A DNA stretch of 64,000 nucleotides, taken from positions 62,001 through 126,000 of the forward strand of contig NZ_FMBL01000001.1 of assembly GCF_900094885.1 (NCBI RefSeq), given 5' to 3'. Source of the stretch: Bifidobacterium commune. Its GTDB lineage: Bacteria; Actinomycetota; Actinomycetes; Actinomycetales; Bifidobacteriaceae. The position numbers and the translations under genes were made by a program. A model generated the notes under the pieces. It was not told where the DNA came from. It did not search any database and saw only the letters and a list, made by a program, of their open reading frames with translations. Shown here in pieces: positions 43,328-53,409 of the stretch (the first letter of the stretch is position 1; every line of letters begins with the position of its first letter).

Positions 43328-45724
43328 ATGCAGGATCAGGTTCTAGATGAGCTGACAACGCAGGGCGCGGGCGTAAAGACCGTGTTGGTAGAGAAGCGTG
43401 ACGGCCGTATCGTCGATTTTGACCCAGTGAATATTGTCGCCGCGGTCAAGTCGGCCTTTAAGGATCTCGACAAGAAAGTCGGCCCTGAGGAAGAACGCAT
43501 GATTCGTGATCTTGTGGATGGCATCGAAGGCGATATTAAGGAACGATACAGCGGTCCTGCCAAGATTGAAGACATTCAGAATCTCGTCGAGCACGGCCTG
43601 GTTGAGAACCACCTTTATGATGTGGCTCGCACCTATACCAGTTACCGCCTGAACAAAGACATTGAGCGTGCGAAGGCCACCGACATCAATGCGGCCGTTG
43701 AACGTCTTGTCAACAAGGATGAGGCGCTGGTTCGTGAGAACGCCAACAAGGATTCCAACGTGTATGCCACACAGCGTGATCTATTGGCCGGCGCGGTCTC
43801 CAAGGCATCTGCGTTCTCCATGCTGCCCCCGCGTGTATCCAACGCACACATGAAGGGTGATATTCACTTCCACGACGCTGATTACTCGCCGTTCACCGCT
43901 GAAACCAATTGCAGCCTGCCGAACTTTGCCGATATGCTTCACAATGGTTTCGAGCTGGGCAATGCGATGATGGACACTCCAAAGTCGATCGGCACCGCGG
44001 CTACGCAGATTACTCAGATTATCAAGGATATCGCCGGAGACCAGTATGGCGGACAGACCGTCAATCGTGCTGATGAGATGCTTGATGAGTATGCGCGCAA
44101 GGACTATCGCAAGTTCCTTGATCAGGCCCGTACCATGATTCCGGATTCCATGTCCGAAGACGTGGCGCAGGAAATCGTTGATGGTCTCAAGGCAGACGAG
44201 CCCAAGTCCCTTCACTTTGATGCGGATCGTGAGCCTCTGCCTCAGGATACGCCGTTCCATGAGAACGTTTCCAGGCTTGAGCAGATTCGTGAGATTTACG
44301 CGAAGATTATGACGCGTAAGGCCATCTACGATGCCATGCAGACGATGGAATACCAGATTAACTCCAACCGAGTTTCCAACGGTCAGACCCCGTTTGTCAC
44401 CGTCGGTTTCGGACTGGGCACCTCGTGGTTTTCTCGCGAGATCACCCGATGCATCTTCCTGGTGCGTATCCTCGGTCTCGGCCGCGACCACCACACTGCG
44501 ATCTTCCCGAAGCTTACGTACGCAGTCAAGCATGGCGTTAACTCCGAACCGAATGACCCGAACTATGATTTGAAGCAGCTTGCACTCGAATGCTCATCCA
44601 AGCGCATGTATCCCGACATTCTTTTCTACGAGAACATCGTCAAGATCACCGGTTCCTTTAAGGCTCCGATGGGTTGCCGTTCCTTCCTGTCCAGCTGGGT
44701 CAATCCCGAGACCGGTCAGGATGAGGAAGAGGGGCGCATGAACCTTGGTGTGGTTACTCTCAACGTTCCCCGTATTGCGTTGGAGTCGCACGGTGACAAG
44801 GATCGCTTCTGGAAGCTTTTCGAAGAGCGTCTGAAGGTTGCCCACGAGGCTTTGCAGTTCCGCATCATGCGTTGCAAACAGGCCAAGCCGGTCAATGCTC
44901 CCACGCTTTATCGTTATGGCGCTTTCGGACGTTTGTCCACCAATGACAGCGTCGATCAGCTGTTCAACCATGATCGTGCGACGATTTCGCTCGGTTATAT
45001 CGGCTTGTACGAGGCTACAAGTGTCTTCTATGGCAAGGATTGGATGACCGACCACAGCTGGGACGACGAAGGCAAGGAATTTGCGCTTTCCATCGTCAAG
45101 AGGATGCACGATTTGTGCGTTCAGTGGTCTAAGGAAGAGGGCTATCACTATTCGGTCTATTCCACACCGGCTGAGTCGCTTACCGATCGTTTCAACCGCA
45201 TGGATCATGACAAGTTCGGCGATGTGCCTGGCGTTACCGACCATGACTTCTATACGAACTCTTTCCACTACCCGGTATGGCTTTCGCCAACACCGATGGA
45301 GAAGCTCAACTACGAGAAGGACTTCCCGTACTATGCTTCGGGCGGGTTCATCAACTATTGCGAGTTCCCGACCATGCGTTCCAACCCAAAGGCGCTCGAG
45401 GCCGTGTGGGATTATGCGCATAACATCGGTATCGGATACCTTGGCACCAATACCCCGATTGACCGTTGCTATCTCTGCGGTTTCGAGGGTGACTTCGCGC
45501 CCACAGAAGAAGGCTTCAAGTGCCCCGAGTGCGGGAATTCCGACCCGGATCAGTGCAATGTCACCAAGCGTACCTGCGGCTACCTTGGTAACCCGGTACA
45601 GCGTCCCATGGTTCATGGTCGGCACGAGGAAATCACGCATCGTGTGAAGCATATGAGTGGTGAAACCGGCCATGTCGTGCTCAAGGATGGCGCCGAGCGT
45701 CAATGGTATGAAGAGGCAAAGTAG
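43328..45724 (+). CDS. nrdD: Anaerobic ribonucleoside-triphosphate reductase
   Basis: Glycyl-radical class III reductase that makes dNTPs without oxygen. An N-terminal ATP-cone (about residues 17-110, starting TVLVEKRDGRIVDFD) gives allosteric control. The barrel follows, with NSNRVSNGQTPFVTVGFGLG and MGCRSFLSSW. CYLCGFEGDF and FKCPECGNSD form the four-Cys zinc site (about residues 715-740). RTCGYLGNPVQRP near residue 750 carries the radical Gly. The start at 43328 follows GAGGAAGGG; the frame is open upstream to 43223, across a NrdR-box region. The 798-aa length is typical. Together with nrdG it points to an anaerobic lifestyle. Confidence 0.97.
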   Translation: MQDQVLDELTTQGAGVKTVLVEKRDGRIVDFDPVNIVAAVKSAFKDLDKKVGPEEERMIRDLVDGIEGDIKERYSGPAKIEDIQNLVEHGLVENHLYDVARTYTSYRLNKDIERAKATDINAAVERLVNKDEALVRENANKDSNVYATQRDLLAGAVSKASAFSMLPPRVSNAHMKGDIHFHDADYSPFTAETNCSLPNFADMLHNGFELGNAMMDTPKSIGTAATQITQIIKDIAGDQYGGQTVNRADEMLDEYARKDYRKFLDQARTMIPDSMSEDVAQEIVDGLKADEPKSLHFDADREPLPQDTPFHENVSRLEQIREIYAKIMTRKAIYDAMQTMEYQINSNRVSNGQTPFVTVGFGLGTSWFSREITRCIFLVRILGLGRDHHTAIFPKLTYAVKHGVNSEPNDPNYDLKQLALECSSKRMYPDILFYENIVKITGSFKAPMGCRSFLSSWVNPETGQDEEEGRMNLGVVTLNVPRIALESHGDKDRFWKLFEERLKVAHEALQFRIMRCKQAKPVNAPTLYRYGAFGRLSTNDSVDQLFNHDRATISLGYIGLYEATSVFYGKDWMTDHSWDDEGKEFALSIVKRMHDLCVQWSKEEGYHYSVYSTPAESLTDRFNRMDHDKFGDVPGVTDHDFYTNSFHYPVWLSPTPMEKLNYEKDFPYYASGGFINYCEFPTMRSNPKALEAVWDYAHNIGIGYLGTNTPIDRCYLCGFEGDFAPTEEGFKCPECGNSDPDQCNVTKRTCGYLGNPVQRPMVHGRHEEITHRVKHMSGETGHVVLKDGAERQWYEEAK

Positions 45725-45747
45725 TTCTTTGTATGTAGGGCGGTAGC

Positions 45748-45783
45748 AGGGGCGGTTCATCGATTGGTGGCCGCCTTTGTTTT
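45748..45783 (+). terminator. Probable terminator or attenuator between nrdD and nrdG
   Basis: GGCGG near 45751 pairs with CCGCC (45771-45775), extended by G-U pairs on both sides, and is followed by TTTGTTTT. The loop is long (about 11-15 nt). It may reduce readthrough into nrdG. Confidence 0.5.
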
Positions 45784-45869
45784 AGTTCGGATGGACCTGT
45801 CTAAACAAGTTCCTATGTATTTGTCGTATGTCGTTTGAATAGGGAATGACGAAACGAAAAGAGGTAACA

Positions 45870-46580
45870 ATGGGCAAGCTCGCAGGTGGTAGACTCCATG
45901 ATTTTGCGGCAGATGAGCAGAATCGCGGCCCTTGGATTCCTACGACTTATGCTAATAACCCCAAAGCTGGGCAATGGACGAGCGAACGGCTGAGCCACGG
46001 CATGATTGCCGATTACAAAAGCATGGTGATGACCGATGGTGAGGGTATCCGTTGCTCGATCTATGTGTCCGGTTGCCCGTTCCATTGCGTCGAATGTTTC
46101 AATGAATCCATTTGGGATTTCCGCGCGGGGCAACCGTATACGCAGGAACTTGAAGACAGGATCATCAGGGATTTGTCGCAGGATGTGATACAGGGGGTTA
46201 CCTATCTTGGCGGTGAGCCGTTGCTGAATACCGGTGTGTTGCTCAAACTTTCTCAGCGTATTCGCGAGGAGTTCGGCCATGATAAAGACATTTGGTCCTG
46301 GACTGGGTATACCTGGGAAGAATTGATGCGCTTTGGCGAAAGTTCGGACAAAATCGAATTGTTGCGGTACATCGACGTTTTGGTTGATGGTCGATATATG
46401 AAAAATCTCCACGATTCGTTGCTGCAGTTCCGTGGCTCAAGTAACCAGCGCATTCTGGATGTACATGCTTCCTTCGAAGCGGGGGAGGCTGTAATCTGGC
46501 CGAAATTGCATGATCAGCATCGTTTTATCCCGGAGATTTATGGCAAAGACCGATCCTTTGGCGAAGGGGCCGCCAGCTGA
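45870..46580 (+). CDS. nrdG: Anaerobic ribonucleotide reductase activating protein
   Basis: Radical-SAM enzyme that installs the glycyl radical on NrdD. The [4Fe-4S]-SAM motif CxxxCxxC is seen in SGCPFHCVECFN (about residues 67-76). YLGGEPLLN follows as the glycine-rich SAM-binding segment. The start at 45870 has AAAAGAGG at good spacing; an ATG at 45846 lies upstream of that site. The 236-aa length is longer than E. coli NrdG (154) but usual for Actinobacteria. It is 145 bases after nrdD in the same direction. Confidence 0.95.
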   Translation: MGKLAGGRLHDFAADEQNRGPWIPTTYANNPKAGQWTSERLSHGMIADYKSMVMTDGEGIRCSIYVSGCPFHCVECFNESIWDFRAGQPYTQELEDRIIRDLSQDVIQGVTYLGGEPLLNTGVLLKLSQRIREEFGHDKDIWSWTGYTWEELMRFGESSDKIELLRYIDVLVDGRYMKNLHDSLLQFRGSSNQRILDVHASFEAGEAVIWPKLHDQHRFIPEIYGKDRSFGEGAAS

Positions 46581-46837
46581 GCGTTGCTGAAAGAGAAATG
46601 TTGTGCTTTGAGACGCAACCATGGCCTTGCAAGAAAAGGCGGCAAAAGCGTCTTGCATGTTTTATTGGTTTTGTCAAGAGATATACGTCACAATGCTTGC
46701 TTCTGTGAGCTGAATTTGGATTCATAATAACAGAAACTGGGCTGCATGCCTACTAACCTTGTCAAGTAAATGTGTGTAAGCTCACAGCGTTGCATCGCAT
46801 ACAACGATGTGTGCGGAGAGATGATAAGGATTCAGGC

Positions 46838-49800
46838 ATGGCTGACGGGATGGATACCAAGGTCAGGAAGCGTGGTGTTGCGCCTCTGCGTGTTGGTTTG
46901 GATATCGGGTCAACCACGGTTAAAGCCGTGGTGCTTGATGACAGCAATGATTTGAAAGATGCGATTTTCTCGGATTATCGTCGGCATCATGCCAATGTGC
47001 GCGCTACCGTAGTTGGACTGTTGCAAGATGTTAAGGCGCAGCTTGATCAGGAGGGGTGTGGCGGCAGGCCGATTCATCTCGCCATTACCGGTTCTGGTGG
47101 TCTTAGCCTGGCTGACGACATGCGTGTACCGTTCATTCAGGAAGTCATAGCCGAAACCAAAGCCATCGATGCAGCGTACCCGACAGCTGACGTCATCATC
47201 GAGCTCGGTGGTGAGGATGCGAAAATCACGTATTTGAAGCCGAGTCCTGAGCAGCGCATGAACGGTTCATGCGCAGGTGGCACAGGTGCATTTATCGACC
47301 AGATGGCCACCCTTCTTGACACTGACGCCTCCGGACTCAACGAGATGGCCAAGGATTACAAGGTTCTTTATCCAATTGCTTCACGCTGCGGCGTATTCGC
47401 CAAGTCTGATTTGCAACCGCTGATCAACGATGGTGCCGATAAACCCGATTTGGCCGCTTCCATTTTCTCGGCCGTCGCCACGCAGACCATAGCCGGCCTT
47501 GCGTCCGGCCGTTCCGTTCGCGGCAACGTCATTTTTCTCGGAGGGCCGCTTTTTTTCCTCTCCGAGCTTCGTGCGGCGTTTGCCCGTGTTCTTGAAGGTA
47601 AAGTCGAACAATTCATTGTTCCCGAAGATGCCCACCTTTATGTGGCTTATGGATCGGCGTTGATGTGCGGTGATGACGATGAGCTCGATTCCGAACAGCA
47701 CTTCCAAGCACGTACCTGTGAGGAGATTATCGACGACTTGGACACCTTGAAGAACAAGCCGGTGGATGCTGCTACGCTGCCGCCGTTGTTCCCCAATCCG
47801 CAGGATCGACGCGAGTTTGATGAGCGCCATCATCGGGAACATATCAAGGTCGGAACTCTTGAAGGGGCAAAGGGTCCCCATTTCTTCGGTATCGACGCAG
47901 GGTCGACCACAATCAAGGCAACGTTGATCAACGATGATCGTGAGATTGTATGGTCGTCTTATGCCACAAACGATGGAAGTCCGCTGGACGCGGCCATCGA
48001 AATCGTGCGCAAGATTGAGCGCGAATTGCCGGAAGATGCGTGGATTGCCCGAAGCTGCGCCACAGGCTATGGCGAAGGCCTGATCACCACCGGTTTGCAC
48101 CTCGATGAGGGTGTGGTGGAAACCATGGCGCATTATCGTGGAGCAGAGATGGTGAGCCCCGGCGTTACCGCCGTTATCGATATAGGCGGGCAGGACATGA
48201 AATATCTCGCCATCAACGACGGTGTAATCGATTCGATTTCCGTCAATGAGGCATGTTCGTCCGGTTGCGGCTCATTCCTGCAGACATTCGCTCGTTCCAT
48301 GGGTCTGACCATCGAGGAATTTACCCAGGCTGCGTTGAATTCGGATCATCCTGTTGACTTGGGTTCGCGATGCACCGTGTTCATGAACTCATCGGTTAAG
48401 CAGGCCCAAAAAGAGGGTGCATCTGTTGAGAACATTGCTGCCGGTCTTTGCTATTCCGTGGTGCGTAACGCCCTGTACAAGGTCATTAAGTTACGCGATG
48501 CCGGTCAGCTGGGCGACACCATCGAAGTGCAGGGTGGAACATTCCTCAATGATGCTGTGTTGCGCGCTTTCGAACTGTTGACCGGAAAAGAAGTGACCCG
48601 TCCGAACATTGCTGGTCTTATGGGCGCATACGGTGCGGCCCTTACCGCCCGTATGCACTACGAGGATGCCTACGAAGTGGATGAAACAGCAGGGCACACG
48701 CGTTCTGCCATTATCGAGGGGGAGGAACTCGACAATCTGTCGATGACTTCTTCACGCGACGTGTGCAAACGATGCCAAAATCGTTGCAAACTGACGATCA
48801 CGACCTTCCAAGATGGTTCGCGCTACGTTACCGGTAACCGCTGTGAACGTGGCGCCGATGCTAAGGCTGAACGTAGCGAACGTCCGAATCTCTATGACTA
48901 CAAGTACAAGCGTGCATTCGCTTACCGCAGGCTTACCGATAAGAAAGCCTACCGAGGTGAAATCGGCATTCCGCGCGCGCTGAATATGTACGAGAACTAT
49001 CCGTTCTGGTTTACTCTGTTGACCGAACTTGGTTTCAAAGTCCGTATTTCTGGCCGATCAAGCCATGAACTTTTCGAGTCCGGCATCGAATCCATCGCTT
49101 CGGAAAACATCTGTTATCCGGCGAAGCTGGTGCACGGACACATCGAATGGTTGCTTGACCACGGTGTAAAAACCATTTTCTATCCTTGCGTTTCCTACGA
49201 AGAGAACCTTGTGGAAGACGACACTGACAACCATTACAATTGTCCGATTGTCGCCAATTACCCGGTGGTAATTGAAGCCAACATGGCCGAGTTGCGCGAA
49301 CCGGGCATTCGCTATATGCGACCCTACTTCAATCTGGCCGACCACGAGCTGATGGTGCAACGAATCGTCGATGAATTCGGCTGGGCCAATGTTACTAGGG
49401 AAGAGGCAGAGGGGGCCGTCAAGGCCGCTTATGCAGAGGACAAGATTTTCAAACACGATGTCCAGCAGGAGGGATTGCGTGCGCTGGCCTATATGAAGGA
49501 GCACCACAGCCGAGGCATTGTCCTCGCAGGACGCCCCTATCACGTGGATCCGGAAATCAACCACGGTATTCCGGAAACGATTTGCTCACTGGGAATGGTG
49601 GTCCTTTCCGAGGATTCAATCTGCGAACTGCAGCCTGGCGAGAAACTACATTTGACCGATTTCCTACCCAACGATGAAAAGGACCCAAGGGCCAAGAATG
49701 AAGGTGGATTCCGTGAGGTGGGGGATCGTAAGGTTGTTCATATGCCCTTGCGCGTCGCCAATCAGTGGGCCTACCATTCGAGGCTTTATGCGGCAGCCAA

Positions 49801-51874
49801 TTTTGTTGCGTCCTATCCGGGGCTTGAATTGGTGCAGCTCAACTCCTTCGGTTGCGGTATCGATGCCATCACTACCGACCAGGTATCTGAAATCTTGGCA
49901 GAAAAGGCTGATGTGTATACGCTTCTCAAGATTGATGAAGTCAGCAACCTTGGTGCGGCAAAGATTCGTTTGCGCTCGCTCAAGGCTGCGGTCGAAGAGC
50001 GTGAGGCGAACAAGCGCAAGCTCAAGCGGATTGTTGCCGATGTCGAATCCGATGTACCGGTGGTTGCCAACGGACAGAACGAGGGTGATATGGAATCCGC
50101 TGCGCATTCCGCGGCTCAGGAAAAGGCCCGCAAGCAGGCTGCTGCGAAGCGTGAAGCTGAGTTGAAGGATGCCGAAAGCAAACTTGAAGAAGCCAAGGCA
50201 CAATTGGCTGTTGCTCAGGCCGCTCTCGAAGCTGCGCAGAAAACAGCCGAAAACGCTAAACAAAATGCTGACGCCGTACCGATTGAGGATGGGGGAGCGT
50301 CTGTTGAAGGCTCGGGTCGAAACGATGAAGCTGCAGGGCTCAAACGGGGTGAATTCCGCAAGACCGGCTCCGAGGCACCCACTCCTGGACGCCAGGCACT
50401 TTTGGATAGCGTAATGAAGGCGAACCCGAAGTTGACGCAATCGATGAAGGATGCCTCACGTCGTGCCAACGGTGAATTGAATGCGAGCAATGGTGCTGAT
50501 GACTCGGCATCCGCATCCGTCGATCATGTCGGAAAAGCGGGCGACGAGAAGAAGCCGGGCAAGGGTACCCTTTCCGATTATGCCCATAAAGTGCGTTTCC
50601 AGAAGGAGATGCGTAAGGATTATACCATTGTTGCTCCACAGATGAGTCCTGTGCATATGAGTTTGGTTGAAGCGGTGATTCGGTCCGGTGGCTATCATTT
50701 TGATGTCCTTAAGATGGCCGACCATCAGGATGTTGAAACCGGGCTCAAATATGTCAATAATGATGCCTGCTACCCAGCCATCATGGTCGTCGGTCAGCTT
50801 GTTGATTCGATCATCAAGGGCAAATATGATCCGGACAAGGTATGCCTCGCAATTACCCAGACCGGTGGCATGTGCCGAGCAACCAACTATTACGGTTTGA
50901 TTCGTAAGGCTCTCATCGATGCGGGGTACCCGCAGGTGCCGGTTATAGCGATTTCGACGCAAGGCATTGAAGACAACCCGGGCTTCACGGTGACTCCGGC
51001 TTTGCTGTGGCGTGCGGTTAAAGCGTTGGTTATCGGTGATTTGCTGATGAAGTGTCACTATCGTGTTCGTCCCTATGAGTCGGTGAAGGGCAGCGCCAAC
51101 CAACTCTACGAGATGTGGGACAAGATCGTGCGTGAGACCATCGAGCATCACGGTTATTCGGCTATCGCCAAGCAGGAAATAGGCAAGGGCTATCTGCCGT
51201 ATCGGACGCTGCTGCGAGAGATCGTCAAAAGTTTCGATGCATTGCCGTTGCGTGATATTCCGCGCAAGCCGCGTATCGGTGTCGTCGGTGAAATTCTTGT
51301 GAAATACCATCCGGATGCCAACAACCATCTGGTCGAGCAGATTGAGGAACAAGGCTGTGAGGCCGTGGTACCCGGCATCATGGAATTCATGACGACTAAC
51401 CCTTATATCTCCGACTGGAATAAGGAAAATATCGGCAAGGGTGGCAATCAGAAAGTTTACGCGTTCATGCGCTGGGCTCTTGACAGGGTCATGAACCCGT
51501 TGCGCAGCGCTATTGACCTCGCGCACGGCAAATTCAGCCAGGACACCCCAATGCCTGAACTGGTGGATTTGGCCTCCACTGTCACCTCTATCGGTGTGCA
51601 GGCCGGTGAGGGTTGGTTGCTTACGGGAGAGATTCTCGAACTCATCAAGTCGGGCTGTCCGAATGTGGTGTGTGCTCAACCCTTTGCATGTTTGCCCAAC
51701 CACGTCACTGGACGTGGCATGTTCGGCAAGATTCGCAGGCTGTATCCCGAGGCGAATATCGTGTCCATTGATTACGACCCAGGTGCTTCCGCCGCCAATC
51801 AGCTCAACCGCATTAAGCTGATGATTGCCGCGGCTAAGAAAAACGAGCAGGAGAAGCTGGAAAAGGCCGATTGA
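46838..51874 (+). CDS. 2-hydroxyacyl-CoA dehydratase activase-type protein, giant fusion
   Basis: A 1678-aa protein. Two consecutive BadF/HgdC-type ATPase (ASKHA) domains start at GLDIGSTTVKAVVLDD (about residue 20) and FFGIDAGSTTIKATLI (about 350). Each has a Cys in the helix that carries the bridging iron-sulphur cluster (NGSCAGGTGAFI, NEACSSGCGSFLQ). A DUF2229 region follows (about 700-1050; IGIPRALNMYENYPFW, AGRPYHVDPEINHG). After an Ala/Glu/Lys coiled coil (about 1086-1145), the C-terminus (about 1250-1660) resembles the HgdB/BcrB-like dehydratase subunit. Such proteins may activate a glycyl- or ketyl-radical-type enzyme; the substrate is unknown. The start at 46838 follows AAGGA. A hairpin ends the unit. 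Confidence 0.85.
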   Translation: MADGMDTKVRKRGVAPLRVGLDIGSTTVKAVVLDDSNDLKDAIFSDYRRHHANVRATVVGLLQDVKAQLDQEGCGGRPIHLAITGSGGLSLADDMRVPFIQEVIAETKAIDAAYPTADVIIELGGEDAKITYLKPSPEQRMNGSCAGGTGAFIDQMATLLDTDASGLNEMAKDYKVLYPIASRCGVFAKSDLQPLINDGADKPDLAASIFSAVATQTIAGLASGRSVRGNVIFLGGPLFFLSELRAAFARVLEGKVEQFIVPEDAHLYVAYGSALMCGDDDELDSEQHFQARTCEEIIDDLDTLKNKPVDAATLPPLFPNPQDRREFDERHHREHIKVGTLEGAKGPHFFGIDAGSTTIKATLINDDREIVWSSYATNDGSPLDAAIEIVRKIERELPEDAWIARSCATGYGEGLITTGLHLDEGVVETMAHYRGAEMVSPGVTAVIDIGGQDMKYLAINDGVIDSISVNEACSSGCGSFLQTFARSMGLTIEEFTQAALNSDHPVDLGSRCTVFMNSSVKQAQKEGASVENIAAGLCYSVVRNALYKVIKLRDAGQLGDTIEVQGGTFLNDAVLRAFELLTGKEVTRPNIAGLMGAYGAALTARMHYEDAYEVDETAGHTRSAIIEGEELDNLSMTSSRDVCKRCQNRCKLTITTFQDGSRYVTGNRCERGADAKAERSERPNLYDYKYKRAFAYRRLTDKKAYRGEIGIPRALNMYENYPFWFTLLTELGFKVRISGRSSHELFESGIESIASENICYPAKLVHGHIEWLLDHGVKTIFYPCVSYEENLVEDDTDNHYNCPIVANYPVVIEANMAELREPGIRYMRPYFNLADHELMVQRIVDEFGWANVTREEAEGAVKAAYAEDKIFKHDVQQEGLRALAYMKEHHSRGIVLAGRPYHVDPEINHGIPETICSLGMVVLSEDSICELQPGEKLHLTDFLPNDEKDPRAKNEGGFREVGDRKVVHMPLRVANQWAYHSRLYAAANFVASYPGLELVQLNSFGCGIDAITTDQVSEILAEKADVYTLLKIDEVSNLGAAKIRLRSLKAAVEEREANKRKLKRIVADVESDVPVVANGQNEGDMESAAHSAAQEKARKQAAAKREAELKDAESKLEEAKAQLAVAQAALEAAQKTAENAKQNADAVPIEDGGASVEGSGRNDEAAGLKRGEFRKTGSEAPTPGRQALLDSVMKANPKLTQSMKDASRRANGELNASNGADDSASASVDHVGKAGDEKKPGKGTLSDYAHKVRFQKEMRKDYTIVAPQMSPVHMSLVEAVIRSGGYHFDVLKMADHQDVETGLKYVNNDACYPAIMVVGQLVDSIIKGKYDPDKVCLAITQTGGMCRATNYYGLIRKALIDAGYPQVPVIAISTQGIEDNPGFTVTPALLWRAVKALVIGDLLMKCHYRVRPYESVKGSANQLYEMWDKIVRETIEHHGYSAIAKQEIGKGYLPYRTLLREIVKSFDALPLRDIPRKPRIGVVGEILVKYHPDANNHLVEQIEEQGCEAVVPGIMEFMTTNPYISDWNKENIGKGGNQKVYAFMRWALDRVMNPLRSAIDLAHGKFSQDTPMPELVDLASTVTSIGVQAGEGWLLTGEILELIKSGCPNVVCAQPFACLPNHVTGRGMFGKIRRLYPEANIVSIDYDPGASAANQLNRIKLMIAAAKKNEQEKLEKAD

Positions 51875-51924
51875 GCCAGGGAATTGAGTTTCCCGTATTT
51901 TTCGGAGATCCGGTGGTTCAGCAG

Positions 51925-51961
51925 AAAACGGGTGATGGTCTTTGTGGACATCACCCGTTTT
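51925..51961. terminator. Bidirectional terminator between activase-type gene and reductase
   Basis: Perfect 13-bp stem: AAAACGGGTGATG (51925-51937) and CATCACCCGTTTT (51949-51961), with an 11-nt loop. The T run on each strand makes it work in both directions between these convergent genes. Confidence 0.9.
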
Positions 51962-51972
51962 CGTTTAAGTTC

Positions 51973-53100
51973 TTACCACTGGGCGCGCCAGTATTGCGGT
52001 GCAGCTGGAATGTTCTCTTTCGCAACGCCAAGTTTCCCAGCTGCCATTGCCGGCCAGTGTGGATTGCGCATGGCGGCCCGTCCGATGGAAACCGCATCGA
52101 CTTGATGTGTGCGCAGCATCGTTTCCGCCTGTTCAGGACTTGAAACACCGCCGACCACGCTTACTGTTGCATTGTTGCCGGCCAAAGCTTCTTTCATCTG
52201 CGCTCCGAGTATGGCATGAAACCCTGGTCCCGAGGGTTGCAACGGGGTATTGGCCAGACCGCCGGAGGATACGTCCACCCAAGTGACTCCATGGTTGTCG
52301 ACCAAATTGCGCATCAGGCTTGAGGTGGTGGCGATATTAAGTCCGTCTTCCACCCAATCCGTCGCCGAAATGCGGATGCCGAGCGGTTTTGAGTCTGGCC
52401 AGACGGCACGTACCGCATCGACCACTTCGCAAATAAAACGGGAACGGTTTTCCGTGCTTCCGCCGTATTCATCCGTGCGCGTATTGACGAGCGGAGAAAG
52501 TGATTCGTGAAGGAGGTAGCCATGAGCTGCATGAATCTGTACGGCATCGTAGCCTGCTGCATCCGCTCGTTGTGCCGCTTGTGCAAAAGAGGCTACGATT
52601 TGTTTGATTCCGGCGTTGTCCAACGCCATTGTCGGTTCGTAGCCTTCCATGACCGACTCGCTGGTCATGCCGACCGTGTGCCAACCGCCGTCTTCTTTTG
52701 AGGCGGATCCGGTGTGCAGGCCTGGAAGCCAGGGTCGCCCTGAGCCCCGACCGCCGGCATGATTGAGCTGAATCGCCGCGGCCGCACCTTGCGCATGGAT
52801 GAATGAAACCAGGTGACGATGGGATGCGGTCTGTTCGTCGGTGTACATCCCCAGGTCGCGTGGCGAGATTCTGCCGACCGGGCACACGCCGGTCGACTCA
52901 ACGGTCAGCATTCCGAACCCGCCCGCGGCCATGGCTCCGTAGTGTTGCAAATGCCAGTCTGTCGCTACACCGTCCTGCTGGTCGACGGCGTACTGGCACA
53001 TGGGTGAAAGAATGGTCCGGTTGCGCAGCGTTAGTCCAGTGCCGTCAGGGCTGGCAATCGTTAACGGTGAAAACAGTGTGCTGTGATTGTCCGTGGTCAT
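51973..53100 (-). CDS. NADH:flavin oxidoreductase, Old Yellow Enzyme (YqjM) family
   Basis: FMN-dependent ene-reductase of 375 aa. The YqjM-like signature SPMCQY (the Cys that tunes FMN) is near residue 34. TDWHLQHYGAMAAGGFGML and AIQLNHAGGRG follow. GYDAVQIHAAHGYLLHE (catalytic His pair region) and NTRTDEYGGSTENRSRF are classic. SVVGGVSSPEQAE and VSIGRAAMRNPHWP bind FMN phosphate near the C-terminus. Likely substrates are alpha,beta-unsaturated carbonyl compounds or xenobiotics. It starts after AAGGGG and is divergent from the glutamate-cysteine ligase gene. Confidence 0.94.
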   Translation of the reverse strand: MTTDNHSTLFSPLTIASPDGTGLTLRNRTILSPMCQYAVDQQDGVATDWHLQHYGAMAAGGFGMLTVESTGVCPVGRISPRDLGMYTDEQTASHRHLVSFIHAQGAAAAIQLNHAGGRGSGRPWLPGLHTGSASKEDGGWHTVGMTSESVMEGYEPTMALDNAGIKQIVASFAQAAQRADAAGYDAVQIHAAHGYLLHESLSPLVNTRTDEYGGSTENRSRFICEVVDAVRAVWPDSKPLGIRISATDWVEDGLNIATTSSLMRNLVDNHGVTWVDVSSGGLANTPLQPSGPGFHAILGAQMKEALAGNNATVSVVGGVSSPEQAETMLRTHQVDAVSIGRAAMRNPHWPAMAAGKLGVAKENIPAAPQYWRAQW

Positions 53101-53409
53101 AGCGGTGCCCCTTTGATCCGTGTGATTAGACGATTGATTCGTTGCTTTTCAATATGGTAAACCAGCCGTCAGTCTTTCGTTTTTGAACTGTTCGGCTGTA
53201 TTCTCATCGATAGCATTTTGGAATTTCTTTCTAATTATCTGCTGTCTAACGCTATCTATCCAACGGTAGCGTATTTTGTTTCAATCCCTATTTCTCGGGT
53301 TTTGCGACTTATGAGGTACCGTGTTTATGGCCGATAACGGATGGTGCAAGTAAGTGCGCAACTTGCGTAATTGTTCGAAAAATGCGGCCCAGGTGCTTAC
53401 GATGGGAGT
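53101..53409. other. Divergent intergenic region
   Basis: 309 bases between the leftward reductase and the rightward ligase gene. It is AT-rich in the middle (about 53140-53290). No gene-like frame, tRNA or clear operator was seen; it should contain two promoters. Confidence 0.4.

Noticed and set aside
46628..46657. TGCAAGA/TCTTGCA hairpin after nrdG
   Set aside because: Only 7 bp with a 16-nt loop; too weak to call a terminator although a T-rich stretch follows.
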